DNA of 64,000 bases from contig NZ_JABWGX010000005.1 in the NCBI RefSeq assembly GCF_021730435.1, positions 169,896-233,895 of the forward strand. The letters run 5' to 3'. Source of the stretch: Xanthobacter agilis. GTDB taxonomy: Bacteria; Pseudomonadota; Alphaproteobacteria; Rhizobiales; Xanthobacteraceae. The notes under the pieces were generated by a model that ran no database searches, was not told the origin of the DNA, and was given only the letters and a program-made list of their open reading frames with translations. Below, piece after piece: positions 8,454-17,367 of this stretch. Made by a program: the position numbers and the translations under genes. Position 1 is the first letter of the stretch; each line of letters starts with the position of its first letter.

Positions 8454-8555
8454 CCCAAAGGCCCATGGGTTTGAGCCGCGGGCCTTTGGGTCAACCTGAT
8501 CGGTGCCTGAGCGGAGCCATGGGATACCCGCTTGGCACCGGTCAAAGACCGGGGC
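8454..8555 (+). repeat. Interspersed repeat of about 100 bp, copy A
   Basis: Begins with a perfect 11-bp inverted repeat CCCAAAGGCCC/GGGCCTTTGGG (8454-8464, 8480-8490) and ends with CCGGTC-AAA-GACCGG (8538-8552). It matches, in inverted orientation, copies at 61215-61306 and 40957-41063. It lies between two convergent genes and abuts the stop of the minus-strand gene, so it may also act as an RNA-end structure. Confidence 0.75.
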
Positions 8556-8563
8556 GATCGATG

Positions 8564-9514
8564 TCAGCGCATCTGCTGGGCCCGCGCCACGTGGTCGCGC
8601 AGCTCCTGAAGGGAGGCAAAGCGCACCACGCCGTCGGGAAGCTCCGCCTGGATCGAGCCGTCGGAATACAGGGTATAGGCCATGCCGCCGACGATGCCTG
8701 ACTTCAGGATGCGCGGCTCGTCGGGGAGGGGGGCGACGACTTCCGGCTCCGGCGCTGGCGTGGCGCTGGGAAGCTGTGGCTGAGGCGGCTGCTGTGGCTG
8801 CGGCTCCTCAGGGCGTTGCGCCCGCGGCGGAACGTCCAGGCCGGGGCGCGGCCGGGCCGGTGCTGGAGCGCCGTCCTGCCTGGCGGCCGCTTCGGCGCGC
8901 CGCTTCAGCCGTTCGCGGCGGGCCCTGACCATCGGGTCCTCGGCCGGCGGCGACTGCGGTGCTCCGGGCGGCACCGGCGCTTGCGGGGCTGGGGCCTGTT
9001 CCGCCGGCGCTTCCGTCTGTGGCTGCGGCGCCGAGGGCGTCAGCGGAGCCGGCTCGCGGGATGGCCGGTGGCTGAAGTCGAATCCACCCTGCCGGCGGAC
9101 CTGGGGCGGCTGTCGCGCCTCGTTTTCCGGCTGGGGCTCGGCTTCGGAGGCATTCTGCGGCGCGTCATCCGGCCGCGGCGCATCGCTGGCGGGGGCTGGC
9201 TGGTCCACACGGCCGTGTCGGCGCGGGGCCGGCTCCTCCGCATCCGCGGGGATCTCGTCCACCGGGATCTCCTCCGCCGGCTCACGCACCAATTGCCCGC
9301 GGCCGATGGCGGTCTCGATGCGCTGGGACAGGCGTTCCATCTGGCGCAGCACGAGGCCCATGGCGGTGATGACGAGGCCGCCGGAAGCCGCTACCGCACC
9401 AGTGGTGATGAGCGTGTTCCCGAAGGTGGTGACGAAGACGAAGATTCCGATCGCAATGACAAAAAGTCCGGCGAGCGCGATCAGTATGCCGAGAAGGACT
9501 AGAAACCACCACAT
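8564..9514 (-). CDS. Membrane protein with a Pro/Glu-rich tail, function unknown
   Basis: Protein of 316 residues from the ATG at 9514; an upstream in-frame ATG at 9580 would add 22 residues. The chosen start places a hydrophobic stretch (WWFLVLLGILIALAGLF) at the very N-terminus, followed by a second one (TTGAVAASGGLVITAMGL). The middle, about residues 80-250, is low-complexity Pro/Glu/Ala/Gln. The last 45 residues form a compact conserved-looking block (GIVGGMAYTLYSDGSIQAEL...LRDHVA). I recall similar C-termini in hypothetical proteins of Bradyrhizobium relatives. No function can be assigned. Confidence 0.7.
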   Translation of the reverse strand: MWWFLVLLGILIALAGLFVIAIGIFVFVTTFGNTLITTGAVAASGGLVITAMGLVLRQMERLSQRIETAIGRGQLVREPAEEIPVDEIPADAEEPAPRRHGRVDQPAPASDAPRPDDAPQNASEAEPQPENEARQPPQVRRQGGFDFSHRPSREPAPLTPSAPQPQTEAPAEQAPAPQAPVPPGAPQSPPAEDPMVRARRERLKRRAEAAARQDGAPAPARPRPGLDVPPRAQRPEEPQPQQPPQPQLPSATPAPEPEVVAPLPDEPRILKSGIVGGMAYTLYSDGSIQAELPDGVVRFASLQELRDHVARAQQMR

Positions 9515-9767
9515 CCCGCTACCCCACTCCGCTGTACCGGCGTCGTCCGTTCGCGAGAGACCGACGGCCGGTTGCCCCATTGAGCTATCCGCCTGGATGT
9601 GACGCCTCGGTGGCGGCGCACCCAGAAAATTGGCGAGATCGTGGTTGTTTGGCGCACGACCCCGCCCTATCTAGTTCGCAGCTCGGTCGCTCCGCATCTC
9701 CCGGCCTCAGGTTGGGACCTGCGATCTGGCGCCGAGTTTCGTGCCGGATCGTTTGCGGAGATGTTTC

Positions 9768-10364
9768 ATGTCCTTTACCCTGCCCGACCTGCCTTATTCC
9801 TATGATGCGCTCGCGCCCTACATGTCGCGTGAGACCCTGGAGTACCACCACGACAAGCACCATCTCGCTTATGTTAATAATGGCAACAATCTCCTAAAGG
9901 GAACTGAATTTGAAGGAAAATCCCTTGAGGAGGTCGTGAAGGGTTCCTACGGCAAGGTTCCCGGGCTCTTCAACAATGCTGGTCAGCACTATAACCACCT
10001 CCATTTCTGGAATTGGCTGAAGCCGAACGGCGGTGGCGCCATCCCCGGTGAGATCGAGAAGAAGATCATCGAGGACATCGGTTCGGTCGAAAAGTTCAAG
10101 GAAGATTTCATCGCCGCGGGCGTCGGCCAGTTCGGCTCGGGCTGGGCTTGGCTTTCCCTCAAGGACGGCAAGCTTGAGGTCTCCAAGACCCCCAATGGCG
10201 AGAACCCGCTGATCCACGGCGCGACCCCCATCCTCGGCGTCGACGTGTGGGAACATTCTTATTATATCGATTATCGTAACCGCCGCCCTGACTATCTGAA
10301 GGCGTTCATCGACCACCTGGTCAACTGGGACTATGTGGCCGAGCTGTATAGCAAGGCAGTCTGA
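9768..10364 (+). CDS. sodB: Superoxide dismutase (Fe/Mn family)
   Basis: Protein of 198 residues, full length for the family. It converts superoxide to hydrogen peroxide and oxygen in the cytoplasm. The metal ligands are visible: His in EYHHDKHH, His in QHYNHLHFW, and Asp/His in the signature DVWEHSYYIDY. The Gly-Gln pair of the active site (AGVGQFGSGWAWL) favours iron or cambialistic use but does not prove it. The ATG at 9768 is preceded by GGAG. Codon use is less GC-biased than in its neighbours, as expected for a highly expressed gene. Confidence 0.95.
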   Translation: MSFTLPDLPYSYDALAPYMSRETLEYHHDKHHLAYVNNGNNLLKGTEFEGKSLEEVVKGSYGKVPGLFNNAGQHYNHLHFWNWLKPNGGGAIPGEIEKKIIEDIGSVEKFKEDFIAAGVGQFGSGWAWLSLKDGKLEVSKTPNGENPLIHGATPILGVDVWEHSYYIDYRNRRPDYLKAFIDHLVNWDYVAELYSKAV

Positions 10365-10740
10365 TTTTCGGACAAAATGCCGGAGGGGACCGGTCCGGCC
10401 TTCGGGGCGGAGCGGTCCTTTCCGTTCGGGGTCTTAAGTCTGGTCGCGATGTGGGACGCCGCGCGGGAGCGTGGCTATTTTTTTGCCAGCTACCGTTTTA
10501 GCGGCGCGAATATTCTTTTACAAAACGTGCGGCTAACGTTACGCCATGTCTAAAATGCCTTAATTGTGGCCTTCATCGGCATAATCTTGTTGCAGTTCCA
10601 AGGTAGCCGTTCTTATCTGCGGCTGCGTTCGCGGCCTTGTCCTCCGTGGGGTGCTGGGGGCGCCGTCTCCTGGTGCCGTCGTGCGGGGCAGGGTGGCGGA
10701 TGGGCGCTCCTTTCTGTTTTTCGTTTGGGGTCCTGCGTTC
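10365..10740. other. Intergenic region after sodB, AT-rich segment
   Basis: Gap of 376 bases. A weak terminator-like pairing GGACCG (10387-10392) with CGGTCC (10413-10418) follows sodB. From about 10470 to 10570 the DNA is clearly AT-richer (TATTTTTTTG, AATATTCTTTTACAAAACG), a likely promoter zone for the downstream membrane glycosyltransferase. No gene seen. Confidence 0.45.
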
Positions 10741-12381
10741 ATGTGGAGTTTGCCTGACAGCCGGCGGCCGGGCGCGATCGCCGATGCCTGCTCCATCGCT
10801 CTGCTGCTGCTGCTCGCGGCGATCGCCGCCCTGACCTTCGCCGATTACGGGCTCGGGTGGGACGACTTCACCCATTCGCAATACGGCGATCTTCTGTATA
10901 AATATTTCGCGTCGGGGATGACGCAACGGAAAGTCTTTTCCTTCGTCAACCTGTACTATTATGGCGGCGGCTTCGACCTGTTGTCGGACATGCTGGCAAA
11001 GGTGTTGCCGGTGGACGTGTTCGACATCCGCCGCTTCCTCGGCGGCGTGGTCGGAATGGCGGGCTTCGTGCTCGTGTGGCGTATCTCGCGCCGCCTCGCG
11101 GGACCGGTGGCGGGCTTCGCCGCCATCGCCCTGCTGGCCATCTGCCCGCTCTATTACGGGCACATGTTCATGAACGCCAAAGACGCGCCGTTCGCGGTGG
11201 CGGTGGCGGGATTGATCTATGCCACGGTGCGGGCGTTCGACGAGTTTCCCAGCCCGACGCCCCGTTCGGTGACGCTGTTCGGCCTTTTCCTGGGTCTGGC
11301 CGTGGGCACGCGCGTGGTCGGCATCATGACCGGGATTTATATCGTCACGGCGATCGGCTTTCTGTTCCTGGTCATCTGGCGCCACGATGGCCTGAAGGCC
11401 AGCGCGTCGCAGGTGGGGCGGTTCGTCCTCCTGCTGTCGCTCGGCTTGCCGCTGGCCTATTTCGTGCTCGGCGTGGTGTGGCCCTGGGGCGTGGCGGACC
11501 CCGCCAACCCCTCGTATGCGCTGAAATATTATTCCAAGTTCTGGGAAGTTCCGTGGCGCGAGATGTTCGAGGGGCGCCCGATCCTGGTGCCGGACATGCC
11601 GCGCAGCTATGTGCCGACGCTGTTTTCGGTGCAGATGCCGGAACTGTTCCTGGGCCTCACCCTGGCGGGCGCGGCTGCTGCTTTGGTGGCGGTGTTCGCG
11701 GGCCGGGACACGCCGGCCCGGCGCGCGCGCCTCATCGTGGTGCTGATGGCAGCCCTGTTTCCGATCCTGCTGGTGGTGACCACCCGGCCGGTGGTCTACA
11801 ACGGCATCCGCCATTTCGTGTTCATCTCGCCCTCGCTGGCCATCCTCGGCGGCCTCGCGGCCGGATGGGGCTGGGACAAGGTGAGTTCCTGGGTGCGCGC
11901 GGGACGCGTGGTTGCGGTGCGCAGCGTTCTCGCGGCGGTGTTCGCGGTGGGCGTCCTGCTGCCGGCGGCCAGCTTCTATCAGCTTCACCCGTATGAATAT
12001 ACCTATTACAATCATTTCGTCGGCGGCATCAAGGGCGCCGAGAAGATGTTCATGCTCGATTATTGGGGCCTTGCCTTCAAGCAGGCCACCGAGGAGCTGG
12101 ACGAATATGTGGAATCCCATCGCCATAGCCTGCCGCAGGGGCGCAAGCTCCGGGTGGCGGTCTGCGGGCCGCGGTTCGCCGCGGCGGCGGAGCTCGGTCC
12201 GCGCTATGAAACGACCTATGACAGCCAGACCGCCGATTTCTATCTGGCGCTCGGCGAGTTCTATTGCGCCGAGGTGAAGGCGCCGGTGCTGGTGAAGATC
12301 GAGCGCGACGGCGTCACTTACGCCCGCGTGTTCGACGTGCGCGGGCGCCCCTTTCCGAGCGTGTTCGCCTCCGGACAGTGA
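10741..12381 (+). CDS. Polytopic membrane glycosyltransferase (GT-C/ArnT-like)
   Basis: Protein of 546 residues with about 10 hydrophobic segments. After the first membrane segment comes an acidic loop (GLGWDDFTHSQYGD) where GT-C enzymes using polyprenyl-phosphate sugars carry their catalytic acidic pair. The C-terminal ~150 residues are probably a soluble periplasmic domain. Such enzymes move a sugar from a lipid carrier onto lipid or protein outside the inner membrane. The acceptor is unknown. The ATG at 10741 is preferred to a GTG at 10651. A clear terminator follows at 12418. Confidence 0.7.
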   Translation: MWSLPDSRRPGAIADACSIALLLLLAAIAALTFADYGLGWDDFTHSQYGDLLYKYFASGMTQRKVFSFVNLYYYGGGFDLLSDMLAKVLPVDVFDIRRFLGGVVGMAGFVLVWRISRRLAGPVAGFAAIALLAICPLYYGHMFMNAKDAPFAVAVAGLIYATVRAFDEFPSPTPRSVTLFGLFLGLAVGTRVVGIMTGIYIVTAIGFLFLVIWRHDGLKASASQVGRFVLLLSLGLPLAYFVLGVVWPWGVADPANPSYALKYYSKFWEVPWREMFEGRPILVPDMPRSYVPTLFSVQMPELFLGLTLAGAAAALVAVFAGRDTPARRARLIVVLMAALFPILLVVTTRPVVYNGIRHFVFISPSLAILGGLAAGWGWDKVSSWVRAGRVVAVRSVLAAVFAVGVLLPAASFYQLHPYEYTYYNHFVGGIKGAEKMFMLDYWGLAFKQATEELDEYVESHRHSLPQGRKLRVAVCGPRFAAAAELGPRYETTYDSQTADFYLALGEFYCAEVKAPVLVKIERDGVTYARVFDVRGRPFPSVFASGQ

Positions 12382-12417
12382 AGACGCGGTCGCCGGGGCG
12401 GTGTCGTGGGTTGTGAA

Positions 12418-12446
12418 GGCCGGGTGGCGCACCGCACCCGGCCTTT
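12418..12446 (+). terminator. Rho-independent terminator of the GT-C gene
   Basis: Perfect 9-bp stem GGCCGGGTG/CACCCGGCC with an 8-base loop, followed by TTTC. It lies between convergent genes. Confidence 0.75.
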
Positions 12447-12571
12447 CATTTGCGCCGGCGGGGCAGGAGTGATGTCGGCGCTCCCGGTCCCGGCGGCGAC
12501 CGCGCCGACGGGCCAGCCCTCGACGGATGCCTTTGGACCCGATGTGGCGCGGCCTGCGGCGGGGCCGGCCT

Positions 12572-13555
12572 TCAGATCCAGCGCAGGCGGCGGAAGGCCC
12601 ACAGGAAGAACAGGCCCAGGGCGATCAGGATCACGGTGACGATCCAGAAGCCTTCGCCATCCTGGGATCCGGGAATGCCGCCCACATTCATGCCGAACAT
12701 GCCGGAGATGAGGGTGAGCGGGGCGAACACCACCGTCACCACCGCCAGCACGAGCATGGATTGGTTCATCTGCTCGGAGCGGCGGTCCACCATCTGGTCG
12801 CGGATGACGGCGGCGCGCTCGCGCACGCTGTCGAGCTCTTCGGTGAAACGCGTCACACGGTCGGCGGCGTCGCGCAAGCGGTTACGATCCTTGGGGCCGA
12901 GCCAGTCGTCGTCTTCGAGGGAGAAGTGGTTGAGGGCCTCGCGCTGGGGGGCGATGTGGCGGCGCAATTTGATGGCCACCCGGCGCAATACCGCCACCTT
13001 GGGCAGCAGGACCGAGCTTTCCTCCTTGGCGACAGAGTCTTCCAGGTCGTCGGCCTCGTCGATCAGGCTGTTCACCACGGCGTCCAGCCGGTCCACCAGG
13101 CGCATGGCGAGCTCGGCTACGAACTCGCCCTGGGTGCGTGGGCAGCGGCCGCGCCTCAGCATGTCCTCGTAATCGCCGATGGCGGACAGCGATTCGTGCT
13201 GCACCGAGATGATTCGCTTGGTGTCGATCCACAGGTGGACGGTGATAAGCTCTTCCGGTAGCGCATTGCGTTGCAGGTTGATGCCGCGCAGCGAGAGCAG
13301 GGCGCCATCGGCGAACACCGCGCAGCGCGGCCGCGCCTCCGCTTCCACCAGCGCTTCGATGGCGGAGGGGTCGATGCCCGAGCTCTCACGCAGCCATTTC
13401 TGCGGCGCGCGTTCCAGGTGGCGGAAGTGGAGCCACAGGAAACCCTCCGCCGGCGCCGGATTGCTCAGGATCTCGGTCCAGCCGATGGGGGTGGCGGCGC
13501 CCTTGCCGTCAAAGGACCAGGCGGAGAGCAAGCCTTCAGCTTCCAGACCGTTCAT
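12572..13555 (-). CDS. zntB: CorA/ZntB-family metal ion transporter
   Basis: Protein of 327 residues: a long cytoplasmic N-terminal domain, a coiled stalk near residues 180-260 and two C-terminal membrane helices. The loop between them carries the signature GMN followed by VGGIP, which is the ZntB form rather than the classical CorA form (MPE). These pentameric channels carry Zn2+ (ZntB, proton-driven) or Mg2+ (CorA); the substrate is inferred from motif similarity only. The start at 13555 gives the common N-terminus; an upstream in-frame start at 13624 adds a non-conserved leader. Confidence 0.8.
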   Translation of the reverse strand: MNGLEAEGLLSAWSFDGKGAATPIGWTEILSNPAPAEGFLWLHFRHLERAPQKWLRESSGIDPSAIEALVEAEARPRCAVFADGALLSLRGINLQRNALPEELITVHLWIDTKRIISVQHESLSAIGDYEDMLRRGRCPRTQGEFVAELAMRLVDRLDAVVNSLIDEADDLEDSVAKEESSVLLPKVAVLRRVAIKLRRHIAPQREALNHFSLEDDDWLGPKDRNRLRDAADRVTRFTEELDSVRERAAVIRDQMVDRRSEQMNQSMLVLAVVTVVFAPLTLISGMFGMNVGGIPGSQDGEGFWIVTVILIALGLFFLWAFRRLRWI

Positions 13556-13671
13556 GGGCAATCCGTATGGCAATTCATGTGGGGAAGAGGTTCGGCCCCT
13601 TCCTGGCACGATTGCACGACGCAAGGAAGTCGGTGTCGCAAGGGCATTTCAAGCCTGAGGCACCGCCCGCG

Positions 13672-14526
13672 CTATCGCGGCACGCCGTTGATGACGAACA
13701 GGGCGTTGAGGAACTGGTCGGGCGGGAACTTGCCGAAGGTGCGGGCATAGATGTCGCGGATGCGCTCGGTGCGGTACAGGTCGGCCAAAGTGGTGTCCAC
13801 CAGCAGGCGGAACGCCTGATCGCCGCGCGGCAGCGCCAGGGCGTAGGTCTCGAAGGTGAAATACTGGTCCGAAAGCGCCAGCTTGCCGGCATAGGGGCTG
13901 TTGGTGATGAGGTAATAGAGGATGCCGCGATCGCCGAAATAGGCGTCGAGCTTGCCCTCCGCCAGCATCTTGAGCCCCTCGGGGTGATCGTTGACGGCCA
14001 CCACATCGGCGCTGACGTGCATCTGTCCGAGGGTGGTCCGCAGGGTTTCCTCGGTGGTGGTGCCCTTCAGCACACCCACCTTGCGCCCGGCGAGGTCTTC
14101 CAGGCCCTTCACCGGCGCGCCGCGGGTGACGACGCCGGCGCCATCGATGAAGGTGGGCAGCGAAAAATCCACCATGGCGCGCCGCGACATGGTCATGGAC
14201 GAGGGTTCGCACAGGATGTCCACCCGCCCGTCGCGCACCGCCTGGAAGCGGTCCTCGGCGGTCACCTTCACATATTCGATGTTCAGCCGGGGCAGCTTGA
14301 GCGCCTTGCCCACCCCGGTGGCCACCTCCCGGCACAGGTCCACGATGTAGCCGGCGGGCTGACCATCGGCGGTCGAATAGGAATAGGGCGGGGCGAAATG
14401 GCGATAGCCGATGCGAAAGGTCTGGCTGGAGGCCACCTTGTCCAAGGTCTGCGCCGCCGCCGCCGAAACGGATGCCGGCAACAGGGCGGCCAGCAGGATC
14501 AACAGCCGCATCGGATTGGCCAGCAT
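13672..14526 (-). CDS. Family 3 (amino-acid type) extracellular solute-binding protein, orphan
   Basis: Protein of 284 residues with a signal peptide (LLILLAALLPASVSAAAA). The rest is one type II periplasmic binding fold: FRIGYRHFAPPYSY, DLCREVA, DGRVDILCEP, LAGRKVGVLKGTT, LDAYFGDRGIL. The ligand pocket is that of polar amino-acid binding proteins, but no permease or ATPase of this class adjoins it. It may work with a transporter elsewhere or serve as a sensor. It is divergent from the binding protein at 14745 across a 218-base region that must hold both promoters. Confidence 0.8.
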   Translation of the reverse strand: MLANPMRLLILLAALLPASVSAAAAQTLDKVASSQTFRIGYRHFAPPYSYSTADGQPAGYIVDLCREVATGVGKALKLPRLNIEYVKVTAEDRFQAVRDGRVDILCEPSSMTMSRRAMVDFSLPTFIDGAGVVTRGAPVKGLEDLAGRKVGVLKGTTTEETLRTTLGQMHVSADVVAVNDHPEGLKMLAEGKLDAYFGDRGILYYLITNSPYAGKLALSDQYFTFETYALALPRGDQAFRLLVDTTLADLYRTERIRDIYARTFGKFPPDQFLNALFVINGVPR

Positions 14527-14744
14527 CGCGTTTCCCCCATCGTCATTGAGACCGGTGGATGCTGCCATCTTGCCGTCCAAAACGCCACCCGCCTGCCGGG
14601 CCGGCGGCGGGTCGCAGGGTTGCGGCGCCCGGCCGCGACATCGTGCCGGTCGGTGCGGGCGTGAAGTCCGCGGACGGCTCGTGTTATATCGGTAAGGATA
14701 TAGCATATGCTCCGGTTCGGGCGGGTTTGCAGGGGGACGGTTTC

Positions 14745-15746
14745 ATGAGTGGATTGCTTTCGCGCCGGCAGATGCTCAGCGCCTTCGCCGCGTCCGGCCT
14801 TGCCGCGATGGGCGCGGGCGGCCTGTCGCGGGCCTTCGCCAAGCCGGCGGAGGGGCTTGAGATTCTCGGGGCGCCGAACGGCTCCACCATCGTGCTGGTG
14901 CGCCTTTTGGCCTCTGGCGGGCTGAATGCCGCCGCCCCCGGCTCCACTTTCCGGCTGTGGCGCGACACGGACGACCTGAGGGCCGCCATCGTCTCCGACC
15001 GCACCCGCCTGTTCACCACCCCCACCCATGTGCCCGCCAACCTCGCCAATCGCGGGCTACCGCTGAAGCTGTTCTGCATTCTCTCCATGGGGCATCTCAC
15101 GGTGGTGAGCGCCGACGACAGCATCAAGGATCTGAAGGACCTCGCCGGCAAGGACGTGCTCGGATTCTTCCGCAACGACATGCCGGACCTCGTGTTCCGC
15201 GCCTGCCTGAAAGGGGCGGGCATGGACCCCGACAAGGATGTGAAGCTCACCTATGTGCAGACGCCCATGGAGGCGGCGCAGATGCTCGTCGCCGGGCGCG
15301 TGACCACCGCCGTCCTGTCGGAGCCGCCCGCTACCGCCGCCATCATGATGGCCAAGCAGGCCGGCAAGAGCCTCTACCGCGCCGTGAACCTTCAGACGGT
15401 ATGGCGCGATCAGCACAACGGCCTGGGCCTGCCCATGGCCGGCATCGCCGTGCACGAGAAGCTGATCGAGGACAATCCGGAGGTGATCGCGGCCCTGCGC
15501 ACCGGCCTCGTGCCCGCCAAGGACTGGGTGCTGGCCAACACCGCCGCCGCCGGTGAGCTGGCTCAGGAGAAGATGGGCATGAAGGCCCCCATCTTCGCCG
15601 CCTCACTCGATCATTTCAACGTGGTCGCCACCGGCGCGAAGGCGCTGAAGCCCGGCCTTGTCGCCTTCTATGAGACCATCTTGTCCATGCAGCCGGACGC
15701 TCTCGGCGGGAAGCTGCCGCCGGACGATTTCTATCTCGACATGTGA
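14745..15746 (+). CDS. NitT/TauT-family ABC transporter substrate-binding protein
   Basis: Protein of 333 residues. The N-terminus has a twin-arginine-like motif (LSRRQML) before a hydrophobic stretch, suggesting Tat export. The fold is that of SsuA/TauA/NrtA-type proteins that bind sulfonates, nitrate or related organic anions: SMGHLTVVS, IKDLKDLAGKDVLGF and a PMEAAQMLVAGRVTTAVLSEP region. A purine-rich RBS (AGGGGGA) lies about 8 bases before the ATG at 14745. The permease and ATPase follow with gaps of 10 and 3 bases, so the three form one operon. The substrate cannot be read from the sequence. Confidence 0.85.
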   Translation: MSGLLSRRQMLSAFAASGLAAMGAGGLSRAFAKPAEGLEILGAPNGSTIVLVRLLASGGLNAAAPGSTFRLWRDTDDLRAAIVSDRTRLFTTPTHVPANLANRGLPLKLFCILSMGHLTVVSADDSIKDLKDLAGKDVLGFFRNDMPDLVFRACLKGAGMDPDKDVKLTYVQTPMEAAQMLVAGRVTTAVLSEPPATAAIMMAKQAGKSLYRAVNLQTVWRDQHNGLGLPMAGIAVHEKLIEDNPEVIAALRTGLVPAKDWVLANTAAAGELAQEKMGMKAPIFAASLDHFNVVATGAKALKPGLVAFYETILSMQPDALGGKLPPDDFYLDM

Positions 15747-15756
15747 GGCGGGCGGC

Positions 15757-16566
15757 ATGAGCGTATCGGCCTCCGCATCGCCCTTCGGGGGCAGGGTGGC
15801 GCGCTGGGGCTGGGGCACGCTGGGTGTGCTCGGGCTTCTGGCGGCCTGGCAATGGGGCTTCTACGCCCTTGGGCCGTTCGTACTGCCCTCGCTCCAGGAC
15901 ACGGCGCGGGCGCTGTGGCGGCTGTTCGCGGAGGGGTTGGCGCTGCCGGCCCTGGCGGCAACCGCGAGCCATGCGCTCGGCGGCTTCGTGGTGGGGGGCG
16001 CCGCCGGGCTGGTGCTGGGGTTCGCGGGCGGGCTGGTGATGCCGGTGGGCGCCATGGCCGCGCCGGTGCTCATCATGATTCTTGGCACGCCGCCCATCGC
16101 CTGGGTGGTGCTGGCGCTGCTGTGGTTCGGGCCGGGCGGCGGGGCACCGGCCTTCACGGTGGCGGTCACCGCCGCGCCGATCGTGTTCCTCGCCGCGCTC
16201 CAGGGGGTGCGCAGCCGTGATCCACGGCTTCAGGAGATGGCGCGTGTCTATCGTGCGCCGGTCTGGCAGCAGGCCACCGACCTGATCCTGCCGGCGCTCG
16301 CCGACCATCTGGTGCCCGCGTTCGCCACCGCGTTGGCGTTTTCCTTCAAGGTGGCGGTGATGGCCGAGGTGCTCAGCGGATCGGACGGGGTGGGCGGCGG
16401 CATCGCCAATGCGCGGGCTTATCTTGATCTCGCCGAAACCATGGCCTGGATCGTGCTGGTGGTGGCATTCCTGCTGCTGGCGGATGCGGTGCTGCTGGCG
16501 CCCCTGCGCGGCTGGCTCGCGGCCCGCACCAGCGCGGCGGCGGCGGTGCCGATGGCGGGAGGCTGA
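15757..16566 (+). CDS. ABC transporter permease (NitT/TauT type)
   Basis: Protein of 269 residues with about six membrane segments, in the binding-protein-dependent permease family (SsuC/TauC-like). The cytoplasmic EAA-like loop that contacts the ATPase is at about residues 160-185 (EMARVYRAPVWQQATDLILP). The start at 15757 is 10 bases after the stop of the binding protein; an upstream in-frame start at 15658 would overlap that gene. It forms the membrane channel of the importer encoded by 14745-17352. Confidence 0.88.
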   Translation: MSVSASASPFGGRVARWGWGTLGVLGLLAAWQWGFYALGPFVLPSLQDTARALWRLFAEGLALPALAATASHALGGFVVGGAAGLVLGFAGGLVMPVGAMAAPVLIMILGTPPIAWVVLALLWFGPGGGAPAFTVAVTAAPIVFLAALQGVRSRDPRLQEMARVYRAPVWQQATDLILPALADHLVPAFATALAFSFKVAVMAEVLSGSDGVGGGIANARAYLDLAETMAWIVLVVAFLLLADAVLLAPLRGWLAARTSAAAAVPMAGG

Positions 16567-16569
16567 GCC

Positions 16570-17352
16570 ATGTTGAGTTTCAACGGCGTCCGGCTCGCCT
16601 TTGCCGATGGGGTGGTGCTCGACCAGATCGACCTTGAGGTGCGTGCGGGCGAACTGGTGGTGCTGATCGGCCGCTCGGGCTGTGGCAAGACCACCTTGCT
16701 GCGTCTCGCCGCCGGCACCGAGCAGCCGAGCGCCGGCACCCTGCGCAATGGGTTTGCCAATGCGAGCATGGTGTTCCAGGAGCCGCGGCTGCTGCCCTGG
16801 GCCGATGCGCGGGACAATGCGGCCTTCGGCCTGAAGGCGCGCGGCGACGCGCGGGCGGAGCGGCATGCGACGGCGGCCGATATTCTGACCCGGTTCGGCT
16901 TTTCGGAGTGCGATCTCGGCAAGCGGCCCGCCGCCCTTTCCGGTGGCATGCAGCAGCGGGTGGCCATTGCCCGCGCCCTGGCGGTGGCGCCGGATCTGGT
17001 GTTGATGGATGAGCCGTTTTCCGCGCTCGACGTGGGCTTGCGGCAGGAGCTTCAGGCCCTGGTGCGGCGGGAGGTGGAGCGGGCGGGCACGGCGGTGCTG
17101 TTCGTCACCCACGATCTGGCCGAGGCGGTGCGCCTGGCGGATCGCATCGTGGTGTTGTCGCCGCGTCCCTCGCGGGTGGTGGCCGAGGTGTCCCAGGCGC
17201 CGGCGAGCGATCCTGGCGATATCTATGAGGCGGCGGCGGCGTTGATGCGCCGGCCGGAGGTGGCCGCCGCGCTGGCGGCGCCGCTCCGCCCGATCCGGGC
17301 CGCTGTCACGCCTTCGCCGATGGCCGAGGTTGCCCCCGCGGCGGGCGAATGA
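16570..17352 (+). CDS. ABC transporter ATP-binding protein (NitT/TauT type)
   Basis: Protein of 260 residues. Walker A is GRSGCGKTT, the Q-loop is in VFQEPRLLPW, the signature is LSGGMQQRVAIARAL, and Walker B with the catalytic Glu is LVLMDEPFSALD, followed by the His switch (FVTHD). QEPRLLPW is characteristic of SsuB/TauB/NrtD-type ATPases. It starts 3 bases after the permease. It ends 15 bases from the convergent flavoprotein gene. Confidence 0.92.
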   Translation: MLSFNGVRLAFADGVVLDQIDLEVRAGELVVLIGRSGCGKTTLLRLAAGTEQPSAGTLRNGFANASMVFQEPRLLPWADARDNAAFGLKARGDARAERHATAADILTRFGFSECDLGKRPAALSGGMQQRVAIARALAVAPDLVLMDEPFSALDVGLRQELQALVRREVERAGTAVLFVTHDLAEAVRLADRIVVLSPRPSRVVAEVSQAPASDPGDIYEAAAALMRRPEVAAALAAPLRPIRAAVTPSPMAEVAPAAGE

Positions 17353-17367
17353 CCGGACGGCGCGCCG

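Noticed and set aside
9541..9597. tRNA-like stretch on the minus strand (GGCGGATAGCTCAATGGGGCAACCGGCC)
   Set aside because: The D-arm-like box is suggestive, but there is no anticodon arm, T arm (GTTCGA) or matching acceptor 3' side in the next 60 bases. It is probably the 5' leader of the membrane protein gene.
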